Below, piece by piece: positions 7,642 through 16,044 of a DNA stretch of 64,000 bases. Under the pieces are notes generated by a model. That model did no database searches. It was given only the letters and a program-made list of their open reading frames with translations, and was not told the DNA's origin. Position 1 is the first letter of the stretch. Each line of letters begins with the position of its first letter. This stretch comes from Streptomyces sp. HmicA12. Its GTDB lineage: Bacteria; Actinomycetota; Actinomycetes; Streptomycetales; Streptomycetaceae. A program made the translations under genes and the position numbers. The stretch spans positions 1 through 64,000 of the forward strand of contig NZ_KB891820.1 in NCBI RefSeq assembly GCF_000373565.1. Reading direction: 5' to 3'.

Positions 7642-8109
7642 GTGGACAACAGGGAAGCAATGGGTTCGTGGCTGTCGGGACCGCGCGAGGCCTTGGAGAA
7701 CGCGGGTGCGGACCTCGGTTACCGCGGTGAACAGCTCGGACTTCCGGAATCCGGTCCGGGCTCCATCGCCCGCCCCGGTCGGCGCATCGGAGCCCTCGTC
7801 GTCGACTGGGCGCTGTGCATGCTGATCGCATACGGCCTGGTCACGCACGGCTACAACCAGGCGACGGGCAACTGGGCGCTGCTCATCTTCTTCGTGCTCG
7901 GCGTGCTCACCGTCGGCACCATCGGCTGCACCCCGGGCAAGCGCCTTTTCGGCCTGCGGGTCGTTTCGGAGGCGGGCGGGCGGATCGGCGTGGGCCGGGT
8001 CGTCGTCCGCACGCTGCTGCTGTGTGTCGCCATCCCCGCGCTGATCTGGGACCGGGACGGCCGCGGCCTGCACGACCGTCTGGCCCGGTCCGTAGAGGTC
8101 CGTAGCTGA
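7642..8109 (+). CDS. RDD family membrane protein
   Basis: A 155-residue protein with the RDD domain from about residue 40 (ARPGRRIGALVVDW; the Arg and Asp residues lie in helix 1), about three membrane helices, and the CTPGKRLFGLRVV motif. Its molecular role is not known; some family members are sodium/proton antiporters. The start GTG 7642 follows the divergent glnA control region. The same RDD-glnA neighbour pair is found in mycobacteria by memory. It ends just before a large palindromic repeat. Confidence 0.85.
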   Translation: MDNREAMGSWLSGPREALENAGADLGYRGEQLGLPESGPGSIARPGRRIGALVVDWALCMLIAYGLVTHGYNQATGNWALLIFFVLGVLTVGTIGCTPGKRLFGLRVVSEAGGRIGVGRVVVRTLLLCVAIPALIWDRDGRGLHDRLARSVEVRS

Positions 8110-8133
8110 GACGTGGCCGGGTGCGGGTCCGGT

Positions 8134-8243
8134 GGGGCTGGTCGCGCAGTTCCCCCCGCCCCTGGAAGCGAGCTTCGCTCGCCCAGGGGAAGGCTGCGCG
8201 CAGCGCATGCCTCAGGGGCGCGGGGAACTGCGCGACCAGCCCC
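8134..8243. repeat. Full copy of the dispersed intergenic palindrome family
   Basis: Outer arms 8134-8155 and 8222-8243 are a perfect 22-bp inverted repeat (arm GGGGCTGGTCGCGCAGTTCC...). Inside are two smaller hairpins (GCGAGC/GCTCGC and a GCTGCGCGCAGC-type core). It is about 90% alike to the copy at 23765-23876. It lies between convergent genes. Confidence 0.85.
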
Positions 8244-8292
8244 CACCCGCCGCCAGACGGCACACCACCGAACCCCGCAGACGAGAACCCGA

Positions 8293-8334
8293 AATGGGGC
8301 GGGCCGGAACCCGAAGGTTCCGGCCCGCCCCATT
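8293..8334. terminator. Perfect 19-bp hairpin terminator
   Basis: A 19-bp stem with loop CGAA (8312-8315) is flanked by AA and TT. It lies between the convergent RDD and DUF4191 genes, 22 bases past the DUF4191 stop. Confidence 0.85.
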
Positions 8335-8355
8335 CACGTAGGAACAGCGGCAGCG

Positions 8356-9057
8356 TCACCGCATCTTGCCGCCACCCTTCGGCATCCGCATGCCCTTCGG
8401 CATCGGACCCTTCGGAAGCGGCATGTTCGACATCAGGTCACCCATGGCCCGCAGCCGGTCGTTGGTCGCGGTCACCTGGGGGCCGGTCAGTACCCGGTTG
8501 AGCTTCAGCATCGTCGTGCGGAGCTTCTTGAGCGGGACCTGGCCCTCGCCGTTGCCGACCAGGATGTCGTGCACGGGGACGTCGGCCACGATGCGGGCCA
8601 TCTTCTTCTTCTCGGCCGCGAGCAGCGACTTCACCCGGTTCGGGTTGCCCTCGGCGACGAGCACGATGCCGGCCTTGCCGACCGCGCGGTGCACGACGTC
8701 CTGGCTCCGGTTCATCGCGACCGCCGGAGTCGTCGTCCAGCCACGGCCGATGTTGTCGAGCACCGCGGCCGCCGCTCCGGGCTGGCCTTCCATCTGCCCG
8801 AAGGCCGCTCGCTCAGCACGGCGTCCGAAGACGATCGCCATCGCGAGGAAGGCGAGCAGGAAGCCGAGAATTCCGAGATAGATGGGGTGACCGATCAAGA
8901 AGCCGATGGCGAGGAAGACACCGAAGGTGACGATTCCCACAGCCGCGAGCACAAGACCGATCTTCGGGTCGGCCTTGCTGGTCATCTTGTAGGTCAGAGC
9001 GATCTGCTTGAGTCGCCCCGTGTTCGCAGCGTCCGCTGCTGGTTCCTTCCTCGCCAT
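8356..9057 (-). CDS. DUF4191 family membrane protein
   Basis: 233 residues with two adjacent membrane helices (residues 33-80; IGLVLAAVGIVTFGVFLAIG and the next), a soluble middle region and a Met/Pro/Lys/Gly-rich tail (PLPKGPMPKGMRMPKGGGKM). The family is restricted to actinobacteria and has no assigned function. It sits near lipA/lipB and glnA in many actinobacteria. ATG 9057 is the natural start. Confidence 0.85.
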   Translation of the reverse strand: MARKEPAADAANTGRLKQIALTYKMTSKADPKIGLVLAAVGIVTFGVFLAIGFLIGHPIYLGILGFLLAFLAMAIVFGRRAERAAFGQMEGQPGAAAAVLDNIGRGWTTTPAVAMNRSQDVVHRAVGKAGIVLVAEGNPNRVKSLLAAEKKKMARIVADVPVHDILVGNGEGQVPLKKLRTTMLKLNRVLTGPQVTATNDRLRAMGDLMSNMPLPKGPMPKGMRMPKGGGKMR

Positions 9058-9124
9058 GCTTGAAGTCTACGTGGCCGGGGAGGCCGCATGAACAGCAGTA
9101 CGGTCCGGGAGGTTCAACGAGGCG

Positions 9125-9322
9125 TCAGCCCCGGGCGGAGACGGCCTCGATGACGCGCTGGGCCTCCACCCGGTCCTTGGCACGGCGACGGTCCTCCAGC
9201 ACGGAGGTCCAGGCGTTGCGGCGGGCGTGGCGCTGACCGCCGCTCATGAGCAGCGACTCGACGGCACGCAGTGCGTCGGTGAACGTCGGGATGGCGGTAG
9301 CGCGTACGGGCGCGGCCTGCAT
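9125..9322 (-). CDS. Small conserved Streptomyces protein (65 aa)
   Basis: A short, Arg- and Ala-rich soluble protein (LRAVESLLMSGGQRHARR, later RRAKDRVEAQRVIEAV) with no recognised domain. Start ATG 9322 is preceded by a GAGGGGGGAC Shine-Dalgarno-like run. A protein of this kind sits between lipA and the DUF4191 gene in other Streptomyces as I recall. Function unknown. Confidence 0.65.
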   Translation of the reverse strand: MQAAPVRATAIPTFTDALRAVESLLMSGGQRHARRNAWTSVLEDRRRAKDRVEAQRVIEAVSARG

Positions 9323-9525
9323 CGTTGAGGTCCCCCCTCAGAGGCGGATCACGGCTTTGGTGAAGGGTGCACGAGCTGTGATTTCAGGGTCACTGATTGG
9401 TGTTACCAGGGCGTGACCGGGCGGTCAAACGCCAATGAAGCCTTGATGGTCGGGCACGAAACGCTGACGCGGCCCTGACGTTCGCCCTCATCTGCGAGGA
9501 CGGTCAGGACCGCGTCTTACCAGCC

Positions 9526-9541
9526 ACTACCGTTCGGTAGT
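9526..9541. promoter_or_regulatory. TetR-type palindrome in a 270-bp gap
   Basis: ACTACCG-TT-CGGTAGT is a symmetric site of the TACCGnnCGGTA style often bound by TetR/AcrR regulators. It lies after the lipA stop and upstream of the 65-residue protein gene. No TetR gene is adjacent. Confidence 0.4.
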
Positions 9542-9592
9542 TTCTTGTGCGTGAATTCACACGGGCGTGTCGCCCGCGGGCTCACCGGACGG

Positions 9593-10558
9593 TCAGACCG
9601 CCTGAGAGGCGACGTACGCGCCGCGCTTCTCGATCGCCATCTGGTACAGCCGCCCGGCGCGGTACGAGGAGCGGACCAGCGGGCCCGACATGACGCCGGA
9701 GAAACCGATCTGCTCGGCCTCGTCCTTCAGCTCCACGAACTCGTTCGGCTTGACCCAGCGCTCCACGGGGTGGTGCCGCACCGACGGCCGCAGGTACTGC
9801 GTGATGGTGATCAGCTCGCAGCCGGCGTCGTGCAGCTGGCGCAGCGCCTCGGAGACCTCTTCACGGGTCTCGCCCATGCCGAGGATCAGGTTCGACTTGG
9901 TCACCAGGCCGTACTCGCGGGCCTCGGTGATGACCTTCAGCGAGCGCTCGTAGCGGAAGCCCGGGCGGATGCGCTTGAAGATCCGCGGCACCGTCTCGAC
10001 GTTGTGCGCGAAGACCTCGGGACGCGAGGAGAAGACCTCGGCGAGCTGCTCCGGCTCGGCGTTGAAGTCGGGGGCGAGGAGCTCGACCTTGGTGCGGCCC
10101 TCGGCGCGCTCGGCGGTCTGCGCGTGGATCTGGCGGACCGTCTCCGCGTACAGCCAGGCGCCGCCGTCCTCCAGGTCGTCGCGGGCGACGCCGGTGATCG
10201 TGGCGTAGTTCAGGTCCATCGTGACGACGGACTCGCCGACGCGGCGCGGCTCGTCGCGGTCGAGGGCCTCGGGCTTGCCGGTGTCGATCTGGCAGAAGTC
10301 ACAGCGCCGGGTGCACTGGTCACCGCCGATGAGGAAGGTCGCCTCGCGGTCCTCCCAGCACTCGTAGATGTTGGGACAGCCCGCCTCCTGGCAGACCGTG
10401 TGCAGGCCCTCGGACTTCACGAGGTTCTGCATCTTCGTGTATTCGGGGCCCATTTTCGCCCGGGTCTTGATCCACTCGGGCTTGCGCTCGATGGGGGTCT
10501 GAGCGTTACGGACCTCCAGGCGCAGCATCTTGCGTCCGTCGGGTGCGACTGCGGACAC
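9593..10558 (-). CDS. lipA: Lipoyl synthase
   Basis: 321 residues. A radical-SAM enzyme that inserts two sulfurs into protein-bound octanoyl groups. It carries the auxiliary cluster motif CQEAGCPNIYEC, the radical-SAM motif CTRRCDFC, and the C-terminal RSSYRAG whose Ser ligates the auxiliary cluster. Its targets include the two lipoyl domains of the E2 encoded at 29525-31282. It lies 114 bases downstream of lipB, with a hairpin in the gap. Confidence 0.97.
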   Translation of the reverse strand: MSAVAPDGRKMLRLEVRNAQTPIERKPEWIKTRAKMGPEYTKMQNLVKSEGLHTVCQEAGCPNIYECWEDREATFLIGGDQCTRRCDFCQIDTGKPEALDRDEPRRVGESVVTMDLNYATITGVARDDLEDGGAWLYAETVRQIHAQTAERAEGRTKVELLAPDFNAEPEQLAEVFSSRPEVFAHNVETVPRIFKRIRPGFRYERSLKVITEAREYGLVTKSNLILGMGETREEVSEALRQLHDAGCELITITQYLRPSVRHHPVERWVKPNEFVELKDEAEQIGFSGVMSGPLVRSSYRAGRLYQMAIEKRGAYVASQAV

Positions 10559-10620
10559 GACCGGCTCCCTAAAGCTTTGATTCCTCGGCGTACATCAGGG
10601 TACGCCCGTGATGTTCATGG

Positions 10621-10653
10621 CCCTCACGGATGGCCAACCGTTGGCCATGAGGG
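10621..10653 (-). promoter_or_regulatory. Inverted repeat in the lipB-lipA gap
   Basis: ATGGCCAAC (10630-10638), C, GTTGGCCAT (10640-10648) is a perfect 9-bp inverted repeat, extended by CCCTC (10621-10625) and GAGGG (10649-10653) with a 4-base bulge. It lies in the leader of lipA, 60 to 90 bases before its start. It could be an attenuator, a partial terminator or an RNA processing site. Confidence 0.45.
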
Positions 10654-10672
10654 TGCATTCCCCGCGGAGGGA

Positions 10673-11476
10673 TCAGGCCGAGGCCGTCTCGACGACGCGC
10701 GGCTTGAGGTCCGCGCCGCCCAGGACGTCCTGCAGGTGCTTCTCCGCGACCGGGAGCACCTCCTCCATGGTGACCTCGCGGCCGAGCTCGTACGAGAGGG
10801 AGGTCACACCGGCGTCGCGGATGCCGCACGGGATGATCTTGTCGAAGTTCGAGGTGTCCGGGTTCACGTTCAGCGCGAAGCCGTGCATCGTGACGCCCTT
10901 GGCGACGCGGATGCCCATGGCGCAGATCTTGCGGTCCTCGTGACGCTGGCCCGCGTTGGACGGCGCGTACTCGGGGCCGACCAGACGGTGGTCGAACTCC
11001 TCGTCCTCGCTGCTGAGGCGCGGGTTGAAGTCGAGGGAGAGCCCGCCCAGACTCGTGCGCTGCTCGATGGGGTCGCCGAGGACCCACACACCGGCCCGGC
11101 CCTCGACGCGCGCGGCCTCGATGCCGAACTCGGCGCAGACCGCGATCATCGCGTCTTCCAGGCGGCGCAGGTGTGCGACCACGTCCACGGGGCGGGGCAG
11201 CTTCTGGATCGGGTAGCCGACCAGCTGACCCGGGCCGTGCCAGGTGATCTTGCCGCCGCGGTCCACGTCGATGACCGGGGTGCCGTCCAGCGGGCGCTCC
11301 TCGGGAGCGGTGCGGCGGCCGGCCGTGTAGACCGGCGGGTGCTCCAGGAGCAGACAGGTGTCGGGGATCTCGTCGGCGAAACGGGCTGCGTGTACGCGGC
11401 GCTGCTCGTCCCAGGCCTCCTGGTACTCGACCATCTCCGCACCGAACCCCATGCGGACGAACCGGAACTCACTCAC
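10673..11476 (-). CDS. lipB: Octanoyl-[acyl carrier protein]:protein N-octanoyltransferase
   Basis: 267 residues. It transfers octanoyl from acyl carrier protein to lipoyl domains, the step before LipA. The substrate pocket motif GGKITWHGPGQLVGYP, the catalytic Lys in RKICAMGIR and the catalytic Cys in IIPCGI are all present. The protein is somewhat longer than E. coli LipB because of an insert around EDEEFDHRLVGPEY. Start ATG 11476 has a GAGG upstream. Confidence 0.96.
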   Translation of the reverse strand: MSEFRFVRMGFGAEMVEYQEAWDEQRRVHAARFADEIPDTCLLLEHPPVYTAGRRTAPEERPLDGTPVIDVDRGGKITWHGPGQLVGYPIQKLPRPVDVVAHLRRLEDAMIAVCAEFGIEAARVEGRAGVWVLGDPIEQRTSLGGLSLDFNPRLSSEDEEFDHRLVGPEYAPSNAGQRHEDRKICAMGIRVAKGVTMHGFALNVNPDTSNFDKIIPCGIRDAGVTSLSYELGREVTMEEVLPVAEKHLQDVLGGADLKPRVVETASA

Positions 11477-11541
11477 GGTCAGTGCCTCCTCGAAAAACCT
11501 TCACCGTGCACATGTCGCGCCCAGAGCAAGGGTACGGCGCG

Positions 11542-11892
11542 TCAATGCGTCGGGAAGAGGCGGTACGAGGCGTCCAGATCCCGCACCTCGACCGAGTACG
11601 TCACGCCGGGAGCCCCGGACAGATGCTTGTCGAGCAGCGCCAGTACGTCCTCGGAGAGTGCGTTCTTCATCGCCTGCGGGCGGCCGGGGAGCAGGCCGAC
11701 CGACACGTGCACGAAGGGGGCCGCCGCTCCGTCCACGTACGACGCCGAGGGCCGCGCGAAGGTCTTCCCGACCCCCACCGACCGCACGCGGTCGACGACC
11801 AGCGGGTGGAGCTCCGCCACGAGGGCGGACACGTCGAGACCACTGTCCGTGCCGACGAGGTCGTCGGAGTAGTCGATGTCGATATGAGGCAC
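11542..11892 (-). CDS. Tautomerase-superfamily protein, CHMI-like
   Basis: 116 residues starting at GTG 11892, which gives Met-Pro-His-Ile. The Pro exposed after Met removal is the catalytic base of the tautomerase superfamily, and the opening PHIDIDYSDDL matches 5-carboxymethyl-2-hydroxymuconate isomerases. An upstream frame extension would bury this Pro and is rejected for that reason. No aromatic catabolic genes are nearby, so the substrate is unknown. It is 65 bases upstream of lipB in the same direction. Confidence 0.75.
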   Translation of the reverse strand: MPHIDIDYSDDLVGTDSGLDVSALVAELHPLVVDRVRSVGVGKTFARPSASYVDGAAAPFVHVSVGLLPGRPQAMKNALSEDVLALLDKHLSGAPGVTYSVEVRDLDASYRLFPTH

Positions 11893-12140
11893 GGGGAACC
11901 TTGAACCTTCCGGTGTAGCGCACACGCATCGTACGTCTGTGCGGCTCCTGTCGGCTCCCGAGTCCCGGTCGCTCCGGCCGTCCCCTGCCTCCACCCGCCT
12001 CTGTCCACCTTCCTCGCGGTTCGTCACACGATCGGATGAAGGGCGGGCAAAGCCCCCTTCGCGGCCGAATATCGCCGTTACAGTCGCGCCGTTCCATGAG
12101 GGCTGCACCCCGGCCCGGAAGGCAGGAGACCGCACAGCTG

Positions 12141-13577
12141 ATGACGGAACGACCTCCGCAGCGCACCCCGAACCGCCAGCTCGCCGCGCTCATCGCGGAG
12201 GCGGGTTTCTCCAATGCGGGGCTCGCGCGCCGCGTGGACCAGCTAGGCCTGGAACACGGTCTCGACCTGCGCTACGACAAGACATCGGTGACCAGATGGC
12301 TGCGCGGGCAGCAGCCGAGAGGGACGACACCCGCCCTCATCGCCGAGGTGTTCACCCGCCGCCTCGGGCGGCGGCTCTCCGCGCAGGACCTCGGGCTCGA
12401 CGCCTGCGCGCCCGTGTACGCGGGCCTGGAGTTCGCGGGCTCGCCCGAGGAGGCCGTCGACATCGTCAGCGGCCTGTGGCGCAAGGACTCCGGCAGTCAC
12501 GCCGAGCTCCGCAAGATCGCGTTCACCCCCGCGGGGCTCGTCGTGCCCAGCCGCGACTGGCTGATCGGCCGCGCCGACGACCGGGTGGCCAGAGGGGACG
12601 CCCCGCTCCGGGTGCCCGTGCAGGGGCGGCCCGCCGTGCCCCGGCAGCGCACCCAGACCGAGCGCGGGCCCGGCCAGAAGGTGACCGGCGGCGACATCGC
12701 GGCGCTGCGCTCGGTCGGCGAGCTGTTCCGCGCGCTCGACCACGCCTACGGCGGCGGGCACGCGCGCCAGGCCCTGGTCCGCTACCTGGAGCACGAGGCC
12801 GAGCCGATGCTCCGCGGCTCCTACGGGGAGCAGACCGGGCGGCGCCTCTTCGACGCCGTCGCCGATCTCACCCGGCTCGCGGGCTGGACCTCGTACGACA
12901 TCGCGGCGCACGGTCTCGCCCAGCGCTACTTCGTCCAGGCGCTGCGGCTCGCGCAGGCCGCGGGGGACCGGATGTACGGGTCGTACGTCCTGGTCACCAT
13001 GAGCCGGCAGGCCGTGTACCTCGGGCACGGGCGCGAGGCGGTGCAGCTGGCGCGCGTCGCCCAGCAGGGCGTGGGCTCCTCGCCGCCGCCGGCCGTCCAG
13101 GCGCTGCTGCACGCCGTGGAGGCGCGCGGGCACGGGCTGCTCGGGGAGGTGCGGGCCTGCACCTCGTCCTTGGTGCGGGCCGAGCGGGCGCTCGACGCGG
13201 TGCGGGCCGGGGACGAAGTGCCGCACTGGGCACGGTTCTTCGACGAGGCGCAGCTGGCGGACGAGTTCGCGCACTGCTACCGCGATCTGCAGCAGTACCG
13301 GGCCGCGGCCCAGCACGCGGAGCGGTCGCTGCAGCTGCGCTCGCCCGGGTTCGCGCGCAGCCGGCTGTTCTGCCGGGTGGTGCTCGCCTCGGCGCGGCTC
13401 GGGCTCGGGGAGCTGGACGCGGCGTGCCTGCTCGGGGCGGAGGCGGCGGCCGCGGCGGCCGACATGCGATCCGTGCGGGCGCACGAGTACGTCCGGGAGT
13501 TCGAGCGCCGGCTGGAGCCGTACCGCGACGCGGGGCCCGTGCGGGGGTACCGGGACAAGGTCGCCGCGCTGGGGTGA
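12141..13577 (+). CDS. Streptomyces regulator with N-terminal HTH and TPR-like C-terminus (NsdA-like)
   Basis: 478 residues. Residues 1-75 look like a lambda-repressor-type DNA-binding region (NRQLAALIAEAGFSNAGLAR, DKTSVTRWLRGQQPRG). The rest is helical with tetratricopeptide-like repeats (ALRLAQAAGDRMYGSYVL, QYRAAAQHAERSL). This architecture occurs in Streptomyces developmental regulators such as NsdA. ATG 12141 is chosen because of AGGAGA about ten bases upstream. It is divergent from the tautomerase gene and regulates unknown targets. Confidence 0.75.
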   Translation: MTERPPQRTPNRQLAALIAEAGFSNAGLARRVDQLGLEHGLDLRYDKTSVTRWLRGQQPRGTTPALIAEVFTRRLGRRLSAQDLGLDACAPVYAGLEFAGSPEEAVDIVSGLWRKDSGSHAELRKIAFTPAGLVVPSRDWLIGRADDRVARGDAPLRVPVQGRPAVPRQRTQTERGPGQKVTGGDIAALRSVGELFRALDHAYGGGHARQALVRYLEHEAEPMLRGSYGEQTGRRLFDAVADLTRLAGWTSYDIAAHGLAQRYFVQALRLAQAAGDRMYGSYVLVTMSRQAVYLGHGREAVQLARVAQQGVGSSPPPAVQALLHAVEARGHGLLGEVRACTSSLVRAERALDAVRAGDEVPHWARFFDEAQLADEFAHCYRDLQQYRAAAQHAERSLQLRSPGFARSRLFCRVVLASARLGLGELDAACLLGAEAAAAAADMRSVRAHEYVREFERRLEPYRDAGPVRGYRDKVAALG

Positions 13578-13677
13578 CCCGTCGGGGTTGGGGGCGCCCG
13601 CCTCCGGAAAGTGCCACGGAGACGGGCGCGGTTCTAGGGGCGAGCGGCGCCGGTGACGGGGGTTCCGGCGCGGGCGC

Positions 13678-15027
13678 TCAGGCCGCTTCGTGCACCGGGG
13701 TCTCCTCCTCGCCGGATGCCGGGGAGGCGGCCGCGGGCACGCCCAGATCCGTCAGGACCGCGCGCGCCGCCCGCCGCCCCGAGTGGAGCGCGCCCTGCAC
13801 GGTGCTCGTGTCCCGGTGGTCGCCGCACACGTACAGGCCGTCGAGGAGTCGCACCGGGCGGCGCGGGTCGTGCGGGGCCGGCATCGCGGGCACGGCGTGG
13901 GCGTCGTGGTGGACCGCCAGGGTCTCCCAGCGGCACGTCGACGTGCCGTAGAGCGCGGCGAGTTGGGCGCGCAGCTCGCGATCGCCGGGCGGCGGTCCGA
14001 GCACGGTCGAGGAGATGAGGGCGCGACCCGCCGGGGCGCGGCTCGGGTCCACCTGGCTGATCACGGAGGTGTGCGCGACGGGCCCGAGCCGGTCGGCGTC
14101 GAGGAGCAACGCGGCCTCGGCGAGCGGTGGTTCGGGCGCCGCGTGGTGCACCACGGTGACGGGGTGGAAGCCGGGCACGCGCAGGCCGGGCAGGAGTGCG
14201 GCGGCGGCGAGTGCGTCGGTCGCCAACACGACGCCGCTGCACGGGAGTTCACCGTGCTCGGCGGTGGTGACATGGTTCGCCGCGACGGCGGTGACCCGGA
14301 CGCCGGTGTGCACGGTGCCGGGCGGGAGGCCGCTCGCGAGCAGCTCGGGCAGGGCGTCCGCGCCGCCCTCGGGAACGGCGAGGCGGCCCTTCGCGTACGC
14401 GTGCAGGGCGAGCTCGGCACACCGGCTGGACGTCGTCAGGTCCGGGTCGCAGAGGAGCGCCGAGAGCAGCGGGCGGATGAAGCCGTGCAGGGTCCTCGAC
14501 GGCAGCCCGCGCTCCGACAGGGCCCGGGAGATGGGGAGTTCGGGCCGGGCGAGCAGTCGGGCGGGCGGTGTCGCGGCGATCCGGGCCAGGGCCGCGCCGA
14601 GCCGCGCGTGGTCGAGCGGGCCGCCCAGTGGGGGCCTGACACCCCGTGCCGGACGAGGGGCGCTCGCAAGAGCGCGCGCCGCACTCAGTGCGCCCCTCGC
14701 GCGCCGGGGGCCGACCGGTTCCCCGGCGCGGTGGCGGCGGCCCTCGCTGTGCACGAGGACGCCGGGGGAGAAGGGGCGCAGGGCGAGACCGTCCAGACCG
14801 GGCGTGCGGCGCAGTTCCGGGTACGAGGTCGAGAGCAGCGGCCCGATCCGGTCGACCCGGAACCCGTCGACCTTCTCCGTGGACATGCGGCCGCCCACGC
14901 CCGACGCGGCCTCCAGGACCAAGGTCCTCACACCCGCCCTGGTCAGGTGCTGGGCCGCGGCGAGTCCGGCGACCCCGGCCCCCACGATGACGACGGTCCC
15001 TGGTTCTGCGTGTACGGGCTCAAGCAC
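13678..15027 (-). CDS. FAD-dependent amine oxidase / phytoene dehydrogenase-like oxidoreductase
   Basis: 449 residues with the dinucleotide-binding GAGVAGLAAAQHLTRAG, then LEAASGVGGRMST and a C-terminal FAD contact (GLYVCGDHRDTSTVQGAL). This is the NAD(P)-binding_8/amine oxidase fold, as in protoporphyrinogen oxidase or carotenoid desaturases. It starts at GTG 15027, eight bases after GGGGAGG. The substrate cannot be read from the sequence and no pathway genes are adjacent. Confidence 0.8.
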   Translation of the reverse strand: MLEPVHAEPGTVVIVGAGVAGLAAAQHLTRAGVRTLVLEAASGVGGRMSTEKVDGFRVDRIGPLLSTSYPELRRTPGLDGLALRPFSPGVLVHSEGRRHRAGEPVGPRRARGALSAARALASAPRPARGVRPPLGGPLDHARLGAALARIAATPPARLLARPELPISRALSERGLPSRTLHGFIRPLLSALLCDPDLTTSSRCAELALHAYAKGRLAVPEGGADALPELLASGLPPGTVHTGVRVTAVAANHVTTAEHGELPCSGVVLATDALAAAALLPGLRVPGFHPVTVVHHAAPEPPLAEAALLLDADRLGPVAHTSVISQVDPSRAPAGRALISSTVLGPPPGDRELRAQLAALYGTSTCRWETLAVHHDAHAVPAMPAPHDPRRPVRLLDGLYVCGDHRDTSTVQGALHSGRRAARAVLTDLGVPAAASPASGEEETPVHEAA

Positions 15028-15247
15028 GTGCGCCTCCCCGAGGTTGCGCGGCTGTCGGCTGGAGGCGTATGCCCCCGACTCGGCCCCGGAATACCTGAGT
15101 TCGGGTCGAGGGTAGGTGGGGTTGTGGTGAAGAGGGTCCGCGCATCGGGGCGGCACGGGCGCACGGCCGGTCCGCCGGGTGCGCCCCGTCAGGGGGTGGG
15201 GGAGTCGCCGGGCCGGCCCCGGCGGGCCCGCGGACGCGTGTGCGCGG

Positions 15248-15907
15248 TCACTCGGCGCTCGCGTCCGCGGCCGTCCGGTGGCCGAGCGCGCGGTTGCCCG
15301 CGCCCCTCAGTGCGCGGACCACCAGGTCCGCCGGAGAGCCGGGGCCGGAGACGTCCGCATCCGAGGCCGCCCAGACCTCCAGGGAGACGCGGATCGCGTC
15401 GGTCGCGGCGGCGGCGATGAGCCGGGCCTCCAGCTCGTCCACGTCCGGCCCGACGAGCCGGGTCATCAGCGGCAGCAACTGCTCCTCGGACTCCTGGTTC
15501 ACCCGGTACCAGACGGCCCGCAGGGCCGGATCGTCCTGTGCCGCCCGCAGCAGCCCCCGGGTCCAGTTCAGCGCCTCCGCCGCGGCCTCGCCGGGCTGCG
15601 ACAGCGAGGCCACCGCGGCGGTCTCCAGGGCCTCGGGCAGCGGTGTCCCGGGGGCCGTCGCGGCGAGCAGTTCGCGCCAGTGGGCCCCGCCGGAGGAGAG
15701 CAGCGGCGCCACCGCGTCCTGCTTGTTGCGGAAGTACCGGTAGAAGGTGCGCAGCGCGACCCCGGCCCGACCCGCGATCTCCTCCGCGGTCGTCCCGTCG
15801 GGGCCCCGTTCGGTGAAGAGTTCGGCCGCGGCGTGCGCGATGTCGAGCAGGGTCGCGGCCTTGCGGCGCTCGGTCAGCGAAAGGGGCTGGTTCACGGGTC
15901 GGGTCAC
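15248..15907 (-). CDS. TetR family transcriptional regulator
   Basis: 219 residues. The N-terminal helix-turn-helix is clear (TTAEEIAGRAGVALRTFYRYF). The C-terminal ligand domain resembles the actinobacterial TetR_C class with RAVWYRVNQESEEQLLP. GTG 15907 is the chosen start; GTG 15943 is an alternative. It is divergent from an SDR gene with a symmetric site between them, so self-regulation and control of the SDR are likely. Confidence 0.88.
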   Translation of the reverse strand: MTRPVNQPLSLTERRKAATLLDIAHAAAELFTERGPDGTTAEEIAGRAGVALRTFYRYFRNKQDAVAPLLSSGGAHWRELLAATAPGTPLPEALETAAVASLSQPGEAAAEALNWTRGLLRAAQDDPALRAVWYRVNQESEEQLLPLMTRLVGPDVDELEARLIAAAATDAIRVSLEVWAASDADVSGPGSPADLVVRALRGAGNRALGHRTAADASAE

Positions 15908-15955
15908 CTGAGGAAGCGTAACCGGAGAGGGCCAAAGCGGCACGAAACGCCGTTG

Positions 15956-15970
15956 TGGCAAAACGTGCCA
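15956..15970. promoter_or_regulatory. Candidate TetR operator
   Basis: TGGCA-AAACG-TGCCA is a 15-base inverted repeat in the 137-bp gap between the TetR and SDR genes. A partly similar GGCACGAAACGCC lies 20 bases to the left. It overlaps where the SDR promoter should be. Confidence 0.55.
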
Positions 15971-16044
15971 CCTAGGCGTACGGTGAGCGCCGTGCGCGGC
16001 GCGGAACCGGACGCCGCACGCGGAAAGAACCCAGGGAGACCCAT

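Noticed and set aside
11893..12135. An extended start for the CHMI-like protein
   Set aside because: It would bury the catalytic N-terminal Pro, which must be residue 2 of the precursor.
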